This document shows positions 1-8,140 of a stretch of DNA of 64,000 nt, in pieces. The stretch comes from Eubacteriaceae bacterium. GTDB taxonomy: Bacteria > Bacillota > Clostridia > Lachnospirales > Lachnospiraceae. Below the pieces are notes generated by a model that was not told the DNA's origin, ran no database searches, and worked only from the letters and a program-made list of their open reading frames with translations. How positions within the stretch are numbered: position 1 is the stretch's first letter; each line of letters starts with the position of its first letter. The stretch is taken from the NCBI GenBank assembly GCA_910574015.1, contig CAJSYQ010000019.1:1-64000 (forward strand), written 5' to 3'. The translations under genes and the position numbers were made by a program.

Positions 1-213
1 ATTATTCCTAAAGGCACTTCCATGGACAATTATATACAGGCAGATATCACGCTTATGATGAATCATATCAACAGCTATAAAAGAAAATCCCTTTTCGGAT
101 GTTGTCTGTATGAAATTGCAAAGAAAATGATGCCACAGGAATTCTTTGAACGGCTCGGATTAAAAAGAATCCGGGGAAACCATGTCCTGCTTTCCCCGGC
201 ACTGTTAAAATAA
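1..213 (+). CDS. IS30-family transposase, C-terminal end (cut by window edge)
   Basis: The reading frame is open from base 1, so only the last 70 residues are visible. They read IIPKGTS, then a stretch ending in MMNHINSYKRK, then a C-terminal tail ending in LLSPALLK. The DI-x-LMMNHINSY-x-RK block is the typical end of the IS30 DDE transposase catalytic domain. The middle of the tail departs from the usual 'P-Y-E/D' consensus (it reads LFGCCLYEIAKKM), so this copy may be degenerate, but the missing upstream part prevents a decision. The IS30 family assignment is from recalled sequence patterns, not a search. Confidence 0.7.
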   Translation: MIPKGTSMDNYIQADITLMMNHINSYKRKSLFGCCLYEIAKKMMPQEFFERLGLKRIRGNHVLLSPALLK

Positions 214-244
214 AGAGTTCTTCAAAGTAAACGCAACGGAATAT

Positions 245-412
245 TGTGTTGCATTTAGTCTGAAAAATCTCGTTTTCGGACTTTTTTGCATACACTTTTT
301 TAGAGAAATTCCTCTGAAAACAGTATTTTTATACAATTTCCGCAATTTATTCCACATAAAAAATGTCTAAAAAGTGTTGCAGTTAGGTTATTTTACAAGT
401 GTTGCACTTACC
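245..412. repeat. Three copies of an IS-end-like motif GTGTTGCANTTA
   Basis: Three same-orientation copies of a GTGTTGCA(T/G/C)TTA motif lie at about 245-258, 373-386 and 397-412, between the transposase stop and ogt. IS30-type elements have terminal repeats containing GTTGCAC-like cores, so these probably mark the right end of the element plus nested or decayed ends. The rest of 214-519 is AT-rich with no convincing gene. The exact insertion boundary cannot be fixed because the left end is outside the window. Confidence 0.4.
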
Positions 413-441
413 TTGAAAATTCAGCGGACAAATTATACTAT
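413..441 (+). promoter_or_regulatory. Candidate promoter of ogt, next to an IS-end motif
   Basis: TTGAAA (413-418) and TACTAT (436-441) are 17 bases apart. An alternative -10, TATACT at 434-439, has only 15-base spacing. The -35 box lies directly after the third IS-end-like motif, so the IS end may supply the promoter. Confidence 0.4.
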
Positions 442-519
442 TAGAGAGAGAAAGGGAGATAAAAGGCATGGCAGCCGGCCGCAGTCAGGCGCCGCCTGGC
501 TTGCGGGAAGGAAGATTTT

Positions 520-1017
520 ATGCTTGATGGCAGGAATGAATCATATTGTCTCTGTGCATCCCCGGTGGGTGTTCTGAAAATAGAGCGGGTGGAACAGGGG
601 ATCAGTGCTGTTCGCTTTTTGGGAGAAAATACAATATCAGAAATGGAATATACAGACCCCATGCATCCTCTGCTGCAGCAGGCAGTGCGGGAGCTGGGAG
701 AATATTTTAGCGGTCGGCGGCAGGTCTTTACCCTGCCGCTGGCCCTGGAGGGGACGCCGTTCCAGCACCGGGTCTGGGAGGCCCTCAGGAAGATTCCCTA
801 CGGCAGCACCTGCAGCTATGGTGAAATTGCCGCCGCCGTAGGGAATCCGAAAGCCAGCCGGGCGGTAGGAATGGCAAATAACAGGAATCCGCTCCCTGTC
901 CTGATTCCCTGCCATCGTGTGATCGGCACCGATGGCAGACTGGTGGGCTATGGCGGGGGACTGGACATCAAGAAGAAGCTGCTTGCCTTGGAGCGGGGCA
1001 AGACAAGGGAAAGGTGA
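520..1017 (+). CDS. ogt: Methylated-DNA--protein-cysteine S-methyltransferase
   Basis: A 165-residue suicide DNA-repair protein that transfers the methyl group from O6-methylguanine to its own cysteine. The active-site motif LIPCHRVIG is clear (Cys131), preceded by the DNA-recognition helix region IPYGSTCSYGEIA (92-104) and SRAVG (113-117), with GYGGG after it. The length matches the family. The ATG at 520 follows GGGAAGGA at a good distance. It is followed after 13 bases by the flavodoxin gene and is probably co-transcribed with it. The N-terminal region is short and lacks Ada-type zinc cysteines, which fits Ogt/MGMT rather than Ada. Confidence 0.95.
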   Translation: MLDGRNESYCLCASPVGVLKIERVEQGISAVRFLGENTISEMEYTDPMHPLLQQAVRELGEYFSGRRQVFTLPLALEGTPFQHRVWEALRKIPYGSTCSYGEIAAAVGNPKASRAVGMANNRNPLPVLIPCHRVIGTDGRLVGYGGGLDIKKKLLALERGKTRER

Positions 1018-1030
1018 GGAGGTTTTCATT

Positions 1031-1576
1031 TTGGAGAAAGGGATCATTATCTATCAGTCCAAATATGGAGCGACGAAAAAATATGCCCAATGGCTGCAGG
1101 ATCTATTGGGATTTGAATGTATTGAGACACCCAAAGCGGATTGGCGGGAGGCGGCGCAGTACGATACCCTGATATTGTGCGGCGGCATTTACGCCTCCGG
1201 GATAGCGGGGCTATCGTTCCTAAAAAAGAATATCGGCAGATTGAGGGATATGAGAATCTGTATATTGTGCGTGGGTGCGTCTCCCTATGATGAGAGTGCC
1301 TTTGAGCAGATCAGGGCGCATAACCTCACGGGGGATCAAAAGGAGATTCCGCTTTTTTATGGACGCGGTGCATGGGATGAGAGCAAAATGAAGTTTGTGG
1401 ACCGGACATTATGTAAAATATTGCAAAGGTCTGTGGCAAAAAAGGATCCTGAAACATATGAGCCATGGATGCGCGCACTTATGTGTGCCGTGGGGCAGAC
1501 ATGCGATTGGACAGACAAAAAGTATTTAGCACCCCTGGTGGATTACTTACATAGCGGGAATTTCTCACCTATTTGA
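1031..1576 (+). CDS. Flavodoxin-domain protein
   Basis: About 181 residues starting at a TTG codon (1031) placed 8 bases after AGGAGG, which overlaps the end of ogt. This is a better start than any ATG because an upstream start would run through ogt. The N-terminus GIIIYQSKYGATKKYAQWL is the FMN phosphate-binding loop pattern of flavodoxins (T/S-x-x-G-x-T-x-x-A). LILCGGIYASGIAGLSFLKKN resembles the HemG/flavodoxin_5 group. It may be a redox protein or oxygen-independent oxidase-like flavoprotein. The substrate cannot be inferred from the neighbours. Confidence 0.8.
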   Translation: MEKGIIIYQSKYGATKKYAQWLQDLLGFECIETPKADWREAAQYDTLILCGGIYASGIAGLSFLKKNIGRLRDMRICILCVGASPYDESAFEQIRAHNLTGDQKEIPLFYGRGAWDESKMKFVDRTLCKILQRSVAKKDPETYEPWMRALMCAVGQTCDWTDKKYLAPLVDYLHSGNFSPI

Positions 1577-1699
1577 TTTTATTAGTGAATCAATAGCCGG
1601 GATTCATCAAAATAACCATTAAAATGGAAAAAACAACAATAAAACTATAGAATTTCAACAAAAAAATCTTAAAATTTTCAATGTGGAACAAAAAATATT

Positions 1700-1760
1700 C
1701 TATGTTTTCTTTCTGTCTAATTGGATATACTGACAATATCAACAGGAAACATGTACAACG
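1700..1760 (+). promoter_or_regulatory. Candidate promoter region of the mgl operon
   Basis: Two weak alternatives sit upstream of mglB: a TATACT -10 (1726-1731) without a good -35, or CTGACA (1730-1735) with TACAAC (1754-1759) at 18-base spacing. A poor -35 would suit an activator-dependent promoter, and an AraC-type regulator (YesN-like) is encoded downstream. The rest of 1577-1810 is AT-rich and non-coding. Confidence 0.3.
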
Positions 1761-1810
1761 TGAACGCAGTTCGGCATACATGTTCAGAATGAAGAAGGGA
1801 GAAATGGAAT

Positions 1811-3103
1811 ATGAAGAAAAAAATACTTGGTATTACAATGGCAATGGTACTTGGGCTTTCACTTGTAGCCTGCGGATCAGAGGGGGGCGGCTCCTCATCG
1901 GGCGGTTCAGGTACAACGGCAGATGGAGGCGGATCCTCTACGGTGGCAAACAAGGACAAACCGTTAGTATGGTTTAACCGCCAGCCATCCAACAGCTCTA
2001 CGGGAGAACTGGACAAGGCAGCACTTTCTTATAATAAGGATACCTACTATGTGGGATTCGATGCCAACCAGGGTGCAGAGCTTCAGGGAACGATGGTGAA
2101 GGATTACATCGAGAAAAACATCGACAAGATTGACCGCAACGGCGATGGGGTGATCGGGTACGTTCTTGCCATCGGAGATATCGGACACAACGATTCCATC
2201 GCACGTACAAGAGGTGTCCGCAAGGCGCTGGGAACCGGGATTGACAAAGACGGAGACATCAACAGCGAGCCGGTTGGTACGAATGTAGACGGAAAGGCTT
2301 CTGCCGTAAAGGACGGCACAATGGAGATCGGCGGAAAGAAATATGTAGTCCGTGAACTGGCTTCCCAGGAGATGAAGAATTCTGCCGGAGCTACATGGGA
2401 TGCTGCTACAGCAGGAAATGCCATTGGCACATGGTCATCCTCTTTCGGCAAAGAGATCGATGTCGTAGTATCCAATAACGATGGAATGGGAATGTCAATG
2501 TTCAACGCATGGTCCAAGGACAACAAGGTTCCTACCTTCGGATATGATGCGAACAATGACGCTGTAGCTGCCATCGCAGAGGGATACGGCGGAACCATCA
2601 GCCAGCATGCCGATGTACAGGCATACCTGACACTCCGAGTTCTCCGCAATGCACTGGACGGTGTGGATATCGACACAGGAATCGGGACAGCAGACGATGC
2701 TGGCAACGTACTGACAAAAGAGGTATACACCTACAAGGAGGATGAGCGTTCCTACTATGCGCTGAATGTGGCCGTGACAGCTGAGAACTATCAGGATTTC
2801 ACAGATTCCACGAAGGTTTATGAGCCGGTATCCAAGCAGCTTGATAAGGGTAAGAGCGCATCCAGGAAGGTTTGGCTGAACATTTACAATTCATCGGATA
2901 ACTTCCTGAGCTCCACCTATCAGCCACTTCTTCAGAAATATGATGATCTTCTCAATCTTGAGGTTGACTATATCGGTGGTGACGGACAGACCGAGTCCAA
3001 TATTACCAACCGTCTCGGAAATCCGGGTCAGTATGATGCCTTTGCCATCAACATGGTTAAGACAGACAACGCAGCTTCTTATACAGCGCTGTTAAATCAG
3101 TAA
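1811..3103 (+). CDS. mglB: Galactose/glucose-type ABC transporter binding lipoprotein, circularly permuted
   Basis: 430 residues. A lipoprotein signal ends in LSLVAC (Cys21), followed by a Gly/Ser linker to about residue 45. The mature part aligns with E. coli MglB in rotated order. Residues 50-330 begin at the MglB strand VVFFNKEP (here LVWFNRQP, 52-59) and run to the normal MglB C-terminus. Residues 352-430 (VWLNIYNSSDNF to AFAINMVKTDNAASY) match the normal MglB N-terminus. Known sugar ligands have counterparts: Asp14/Asp363, Phe16/Phe365, Asn91/Asn56, His152/His126, Asp154/Asp128, Arg158/Arg132, Trp183/Trp196, Asn211/Asn222-223 and Asp236/Asp246. Asn256 appears to be Gln265. A calcium loop DRNGDGVIG (108-116) is also present. 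It works with mglA and mglC downstream. Start ATG is preceded by GAAGAAGGGAG. Confidence 0.9.
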   Translation: MKKKILGITMAMVLGLSLVACGSEGGGSSSGGSGTTADGGGSSTVANKDKPLVWFNRQPSNSSTGELDKAALSYNKDTYYVGFDANQGAELQGTMVKDYIEKNIDKIDRNGDGVIGYVLAIGDIGHNDSIARTRGVRKALGTGIDKDGDINSEPVGTNVDGKASAVKDGTMEIGGKKYVVRELASQEMKNSAGATWDAATAGNAIGTWSSSFGKEIDVVVSNNDGMGMSMFNAWSKDNKVPTFGYDANNDAVAAIAEGYGGTISQHADVQAYLTLRVLRNALDGVDIDTGIGTADDAGNVLTKEVYTYKEDERSYYALNVAVTAENYQDFTDSTKVYEPVSKQLDKGKSASRKVWLNIYNSSDNFLSSTYQPLLQKYDDLLNLEVDYIGGDGQTESNITNRLGNPGQYDAFAINMVKTDNAASYTALLNQ

Positions 3104-3201
3104 TCCTGTCTGGATTGTGAAAGGAAATTACCGGTTCTGGTCATACTTGCCAGCCAGAATAGCTCAGCAGATACATGATATTTGCTGCAACGGTTAATTT
3201 T

Positions 3202-3297
3202 GAACTCTGCAAAGCGGAGGTTTTGCAGAGTTCTCTTCTTAAAGAATAAAAGAGTCCTCGATAGGCGGTGCACACACTCCCGCAGGCGGGCTTTTTT
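3202..3297 (+). terminator. mglB-mglA intergenic hairpins
   Basis: A perfect 12-bp stem, GAACTCTGCAAA (3202-3213) with TTTGCAGAGTTC (3222-3233), has an 8-base loop and is followed by TCTTCTT. A second, short CCCG/CGGG hairpin (3279-3290) is followed by CTTTTTT. In sugar-binding-protein operons such hairpins commonly stabilise the first transcript or partly terminate it, so the binding protein is made in excess over the ATPase and permease. That role is inferred here. Confidence 0.65.
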
Positions 3298-3328
3298 ATT
3301 TAAGAAAGCGCGTGAATGGAGGTAGATT

Positions 3329-4837
3329 ATGGCGGATAAAAAGAATGATATCGTCCTGTCGATACGGGGTATGAGCAAATCCTTTGGCCGGAACAGAGTA
3401 CTGGACCGCATCAATCTGGATGTGAAGGCTGGCACGGTTATGGGACTGATGGGGGAGAACGGGGCTGGAAAATCAACCATGATGAAGTGTCTCTTTGGAA
3501 CATATCAGAAGGATGAGGGCAAGATTTTTCTGGATGGGAAAGAGGTGAGCTTTTCCGGACCTAAGGATGCCCTTGAAAATGGCATCGCAATGGTACACCA
3601 GGAGCTGAACCAGTGCCTGGAAAGAAATGTGATCGACAATCTCTTTCTGGGGCGCTACCCTGTGAACTCCATGGGAGTGGTGGATGAGGGGAAAATGAAG
3701 AAAGAGGCATCCGAGCTCTTCCGAAAGCTGGGAATGACCGTGAATTTAACCCAGCCCATGCGGAACATGTCCGTATCACAGAGACAGATGTGCGAGATTG
3801 CCAAGGCGATTTCCTATCATTCCAAGGTTATCGTACTGGATGAACCTACTTCCTCCCTTACCGTACAGGAAGTAGAGAAGCTCTTTGAAATGATGAGGAT
3901 GCTTAAGGAGCAGGGGATATCCCTTGTATACATCTCACATAAGATGGATGAAATATTTGAAATATGCGATGAAATTTCGGTTCTCCGGGACGGAAATCTG
4001 GTTATGACGAAGAAAAGCGGGGAGACGGATATGAACGAGCTGATCGCGGCGATGGTGGGACGTTCGCTGGAAAACCGTTTTCCGCCGGTTGACAATACGC
4101 CGGGGGATGTCGTTCTGTCTGTCCAGCATCTCTCCACGAAATTTGAACCTCATTTGCAGGACATCACGTTTGATGTGAGGGAAGGAGAGATTTTTGGATT
4201 GTATGGTCTGGTGGGAGCCGGGCGAACCGAGCTGCTGGAAACGATATTCGGTGTGCGGACAAGGGCGGCCGGGCGCGTTTACTTTAATCATCAGCTGATG
4301 AATTTCAGCAGCGCCAGAGATGCCATGGATCACGGCTTTGCCATGATCACGGAGGAACGGAAGGCAAACGGACTCTTTTTGAAAGGTGATCTGATCTTTA
4401 ATACGACCATCGCAAACCTGAAACAATATAAGTCCGGGGTAGCGCTTTCCCACCCGAAGATGGTCCGGGCCACAGCGAAGGAGATCGACATTATGCATAC
4501 AAAGTGCATGGGACCGGAGGATATGATCTCCAGTCTGTCCGGCGGCAATCAGCAGAAGGTGATCATGGGGAAATGGCTGGAACGCAGCCCGGAGGTCTTT
4601 ATGATGGACGAACCTACCAGGGGAATTGATGTCGGCGCCAAATATGAAATTTATGAGCTGATCATTAATATGGCAAAGAGGGGCAGGACCATTATCGTTG
4701 TGTCTTCCGAGATGCCGGAGATCCTTGGTATCACGAACCGCATCGGGGTAATGTCAAACGGGCGTCTCTCAGGTATTGTTAATACGAAGGAGACAGACCA
4801 GGAAGAACTTTTAAAGCTCAGTGCAAAATACCTATAA
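3329..4837 (+). CDS. mglA: Sugar ABC transporter ATP-binding protein (Mgl type, two ABC domains)
   Basis: 502 residues with two fused nucleotide-binding domains, as in MglA/RbsA/XylG. The first domain has Walker A GENGAGKST (about 42-50), a divergent signature MSVSQRQ, and Walker B VIVLDEPTSS. The second has a degenerate Walker A, GLVGAGRTE, a canonical LSGGNQQK signature, and MMDEPTRGIDVGAKYE. The degenerate second P-loop is normal for this family. It powers sugar uptake with the permease 18 bases downstream. The start follows GGAGG at 3318-3322. The gene is separated from mglB by a hairpin-containing 225-base gap. Confidence 0.95.
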   Translation: MADKKNDIVLSIRGMSKSFGRNRVLDRINLDVKAGTVMGLMGENGAGKSTMMKCLFGTYQKDEGKIFLDGKEVSFSGPKDALENGIAMVHQELNQCLERNVIDNLFLGRYPVNSMGVVDEGKMKKEASELFRKLGMTVNLTQPMRNMSVSQRQMCEIAKAISYHSKVIVLDEPTSSLTVQEVEKLFEMMRMLKEQGISLVYISHKMDEIFEICDEISVLRDGNLVMTKKSGETDMNELIAAMVGRSLENRFPPVDNTPGDVVLSVQHLSTKFEPHLQDITFDVREGEIFGLYGLVGAGRTELLETIFGVRTRAAGRVYFNHQLMNFSSARDAMDHGFAMITEERKANGLFLKGDLIFNTTIANLKQYKSGVALSHPKMVRATAKEIDIMHTKCMGPEDMISSLSGGNQQKVIMGKWLERSPEVFMMDEPTRGIDVGAKYEIYELIINMAKRGRTIIVVSSEMPEILGITNRIGVMSNGRLSGIVNTKETDQEELLKLSAKYL

Positions 4838-4855
4838 TGAGGGAGATGAATAGAT

Positions 4856-6382
4856 ATGGCGAATGAAAATAGCAAGATTCTTACACGAGAAGAGGAAATG
4901 CAGCTGAGGAAGCCAATGGATGACCATATTGGCGGGATCCAGGCGAAGCTCGATAGTCTCAGGGCAGAAGAATCTCCCAATAAAGGGGAGATCTCAAAGC
5001 TGGTGCGGGAGGCGGAGGACTATCTGAAAGCGCATTTCGACCAGGATTATTACCAGAAGGTAAAGGCGGCCTGTGAGCAGGAAAAGATACAGGTGAAGGG
5101 GAACTATGACAGGAAGTTAGCTGAGCTCAAACGGGAACACCAGCAGATCATGGCAAAGCTCTCCGATCATCAGGAGATCAAGGACGAGAAATATGTTTAT
5201 AAGAACCGGCTTTTTGATGCTAAAATGAAACGGGACAAAGACCTTCAGCAGATCAAGGACCGGAGACATGCAGCCTACGCTTATAAATTCCATCTGATCG
5301 ATCTGCTCCGCATGTCAAAATACACCATTCCAGAGACCATGGCGCAGAAGTGGGAAAATTATAAGTATACATTTAACCGCAGGACCTTTCTCCTGCAAAA
5401 TGGATTGTATATTGCCATTGCCCTGATTTTTATTATGCTGTGTATCATTACACCGATGGTAAAAAACGCGCCGCTGCTTACTTATAATAACGTGTTAAAT
5501 ATTTTCCAGCAGGCGTCTCCCAGAATGTTTCTGGCCTTAGGCGTGGCAGGACTCATCCTGCTGACGGGTACGGATCTTTCCATCGGACGTATGGTGGGAA
5601 TGGGAATGACTGCGGCGACGATCATTATGCATCAGGGCATCAATACCGGCTCTGTATTCGGACACGTCTTTGACTTTACCGGGATGCCTATTATAGCCCG
5701 GGTCATTTTCGCACTGGTTGTCTGCATCATCCTCTGTACGATATTTACAGCAATCGCCGGTTTCTTTACAGCGAAGTTCAAGATGCATCCCTTTATTTCC
5801 ACCATGGCGAATATGCTGGTGATCTTCGGTCTTGTCACCTATGCCACCAAGGGAGTTTCCTTTGGCGCCATAGAACCGGTGATCCCCACGATGATCATAC
5901 CAAAAGTAAACGGTTTTCCAACCATCATCCTGTGGGCGGTGGCAGCCATTATCATCGTATGGTTCATCTGGAACAAGACCACCTTTGGCAAGAATCTGTA
6001 TGCGGTTGGTGGAAATCCCGAAGCGGCATCCGTTTCCGGTATCTCCGTATTCAAGGTAACGGTAGGAGCCTTTGTGATGGCAGGTATCCTGTACGGCTTT
6101 GGATCCTGGCTGGAATGTGCCAGGATGGTGGGCTCCGGCTCCGCTGCGTATGGACAGGGCTGGGAGATGGACGCCATCGCAGCCTGCGTGGTAGGCGGCG
6201 TATCCTTTACCGGTGGTATCGGCAAGATTTCAGGTGTCGTAGTGGGCGTGATCATCTTTACGGCGCTGACATATTCCCTGACGATTCTGGGTATCGATAC
6301 AAATCTCCAGTTCGTATTCTCCGGTATCATTATTCTTGTAGCAGTGACACTGGATTGTCTTAAATATGTGCAGAAAAAGTAG
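4856..6382 (+). CDS. mglC: Sugar ABC transporter permease with long N-terminal cytoplasmic extension
   Basis: 508 residues, against about 336 in E. coli MglC. Residues from about 178 onward form the typical BPD_transp_2 membrane domain (LYIAIALIFIMLCIITPMV, GLILLTGTDLSIGRMVG, YAVGGNPEAASVSGI, YGQGWEMDAIAACVVGGVSFTGG). Residues 1-175 are strongly charged and predicted to be helical or coiled coil, rich in Lys, Glu, Gln and Arg, with no membrane segment. This part would lie in the cytoplasm next to MglA. The extension is in frame, and the upstream AGGGAG site supports the start at 4856. Its function is unknown. It could regulate or scaffold the ATPase. Confidence 0.9.
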   Translation: MANENSKILTREEEMQLRKPMDDHIGGIQAKLDSLRAEESPNKGEISKLVREAEDYLKAHFDQDYYQKVKAACEQEKIQVKGNYDRKLAELKREHQQIMAKLSDHQEIKDEKYVYKNRLFDAKMKRDKDLQQIKDRRHAAYAYKFHLIDLLRMSKYTIPETMAQKWENYKYTFNRRTFLLQNGLYIAIALIFIMLCIITPMVKNAPLLTYNNVLNIFQQASPRMFLALGVAGLILLTGTDLSIGRMVGMGMTAATIIMHQGINTGSVFGHVFDFTGMPIIARVIFALVVCIILCTIFTAIAGFFTAKFKMHPFISTMANMLVIFGLVTYATKGVSFGAIEPVIPTMIIPKVNGFPTIILWAVAAIIIVWFIWNKTTFGKNLYAVGGNPEAASVSGISVFKVTVGAFVMAGILYGFGSWLECARMVGSGSAAYGQGWEMDAIAACVVGGVSFTGGIGKISGVVVGVIIFTALTYSLTILGIDTNLQFVFSGIIILVAVTLDCLKYVQKK

Positions 6383-6401
6383 AACACAATAGAAAAGTCT
6401 G

Positions 6402-6428
6402 AAAGAGTCAGAGTCAATCTGGCTCTTT
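6402..6428 (+). terminator. Hairpin terminator after mglC
   Basis: An 11-bp stem, AAAGAGTCAGA (6402-6412) with TCTGGCTCTTT (6418-6428), contains one G-T pair and a 5-base loop. Only a short TTTT follows, so termination may be partial. It separates the importer from the regulatory genes. Confidence 0.6.
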
Positions 6429-6439
6429 TGGCATGAAGA

Positions 6440-6468
6440 TTTACATTTATCATAGCCTTTGTTATAAT
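6440..6468 (+). promoter_or_regulatory. Strong sigma-A promoter of the yesN-type regulator operon
   Basis: TTTACA (6440-6445) and a perfect TATAAT (6463-6468) are separated by 17 bases. They lie about 60 bases before the response regulator start and just after the mglC terminator, so the sensory genes have their own constitutive-looking promoter. Confidence 0.85.
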
Positions 6469-6529
6469 GAGGGAAATGTGAAAGGTAATTACCAACATGC
6501 ACGGATGATGTGCGCCATCGGAGGAACGT

Positions 6530-8140
6530 ATGAATAACTATTCGGTACTTCTCGTGGATGATGAAGAAGAGGTTATCCATGTGATCATGAAAAAGATCAA
6601 CTGGGAGGGACTGGGATTCTGTGTGGCTGGACATGCCAATAACGGGGTGAAGGCATTGGAGCTTATGGAGGAATGCCAGCCGGATGTGGTCATGACAGAT
6701 ATTCGGATGCCCTTTATGGACGGCTTGGAATTGTCCCGCCGGATCAAGGCAGAATACCCGGCCACGAAGATCCTGTTCTTTACCGGGTTTGACGAGTTTG
6801 AATATGCCAGGGGGGCCGTCCACCTGGAGGTGGAGGAATATATACTGAAACCAGTGAATTCCGTGGAACTGACCAATGTATTCACGCAGCTGAAGATCAA
6901 GCTGGACCAGGAGATCAGCGAGAAACGCAATGTGGAGATCCTGCAGAAATATTATATGGAATCCCTGCCCCTTCTGCAGGCCAACTTCTATACCTCCCTT
7001 ATCGAGGGCAGTATCCCGGAAGAGGAAATCCCGGGGTATCTCTCGGATTATCAGCTCTCCCTGCCGGGACCGTTTTACTGCTGTGTCGTGATCCACACCT
7101 CCTCCAGTCAGGTTCCAGCCAATATAAATCCCCTTCTCCTTGCCACCTCCGTTCATCGGCAGGCCCAGGAGAGACTGGCGGGCAGGTGGCATGCGAAATG
7201 CTTTTCCTATCTTGGCAACACGATCCTGATCCCACAGTTAAACACGGAGGGCGGGGTGGCGGAGCTGACGGACGAGTGCGACCGGTTCTGCAAGTATGCC
7301 AGGAGCATTATCGGAGCTGTCGTGACAGCCGGAATCGGGCCGGTGTGCGATACGATTTTAGCGCTGGCGCAGTCCTATCTCGGCGCCAGGGAGGCCGTAT
7401 CATACCGGGCGATCTACGGTGCCGCCAGAGCCATCAATGTGCAGGAGGTGGTTCCCGGGGAGCTGATCCAGCCCGGCCCTGCCAACGATGCGGAAGTGGC
7501 CGGTCTCCTGAAGATGATCCGGCTGGGCTCGGAAAAGGACGTGATCCAGGCGGCAGACCTGTATGTAAGGCACACCTCTTTTCCCAACAAGTCGCTGCAG
7601 CAGCACCATGTGGATCGGATGGAGCTGGTCAGCACATTGTACCGATTCGCCCTGAATAACGATATTTCAGCCCAGGGCTTTTCAGAGGATATCCGTATGC
7701 AGTACAGCAGCCTTTTTGATCTGGAACCGGCAGCCTTCCGGGAATGGCTCATCAACTGCAGCCTTGCCTTCCGGGAGAACCTGATCCATGCGAGAAACAA
7801 GTCCACCAGATCCTTTGTGGGAAAGGCGGAGGAATATGTCCGCCACAACTATGGGGATGAGGATCTCTCCCTGGACCGTGTCTGCGAAGAGCTGGGTGTA
7901 TCGAATTCATATTTTTCCAGTGTGTTCAAAAAGGAGAAGGGAAATTCCTTTATTCGTTATCTGACGGATTACCGTTTGGAACAGGCGGCGGCGCAGCTGA
8001 TCGAAACAAGTGAGAAGAGTTATATGATCGCGAAAAACGTTGGCTATGCGGATCCCAATTATTTTAGCTATGTGTTTAAGAGAAAGTTTGGGGTGTCCCC
8101 TTCCAAATACAGAAGGGAGCATACAGAAGGTGAAGACTAA
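6530..8140 (+). CDS. YesN-type response regulator, REC plus AraC DNA-binding domain
   Basis: 536 residues. The receiver domain (about 1-125) has the acidic pair VDDEEE, phospho-acceptor Asp57 in VVMTDIRMP, and Lys in EYILKPVN. A long central linker domain follows, then a C-terminal AraC-type double HTH (about 430-530: LSLDRVCEELGVSNSYFSSVFKKEKG, then YADPNYFSYVFKRKFGVSPSKYR). It likely activates the mgl and perhaps gal promoters when phosphorylated by the downstream YesM-like kinase. Its last bases overlap the kinase start. The start follows GGAGG at 6521-6525. Confidence 0.92.
   Translation: MNNYSVLLVDDEEEVIHVIMKKINWEGLGFCVAGHANNGVKALELMEECQPDVVMTDIRMPFMDGLELSRRIKAEYPATKILFFTGFDEFEYARGAVHLEVEEYILKPVNSVELTNVFTQLKIKLDQEISEKRNVEILQKYYMESLPLLQANFYTSLIEGSIPEEEIPGYLSDYQLSLPGPFYCCVVIHTSSSQVPANINPLLLATSVHRQAQERLAGRWHAKCFSYLGNTILIPQLNTEGGVAELTDECDRFCKYARSIIGAVVTAGIGPVCDTILALAQSYLGAREAVSYRAIYGAARAINVQEVVPGELIQPGPANDAEVAGLLKMIRLGSEKDVIQAADLYVRHTSFPNKSLQQHHVDRMELVSTLYRFALNNDISAQGFSEDIRMQYSSLFDLEPAAFREWLINCSLAFRENLIHARNKSTRSFVGKAEEYVRHNYGDEDLSLDRVCEELGVSNSYFSSVFKKEKGNSFIRYLTDYRLEQAAAQLIETSEKSYMIAKNVGYADPNYFSYVFKRKFGVSPSKYRREHTEGED

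Noticed and set aside
3097-3480. Minus-strand frame across the mglB-mglA gap
   Set aside because: It overlaps hairpins and the mglA start. No ribosome site and no recognisable protein.
6230-7192. 320-codon minus-strand frame over mglC and the regulator
   Set aside because: It spans the end of one real gene, a promoter and the start of another. Composition is typical of an antisense shadow.
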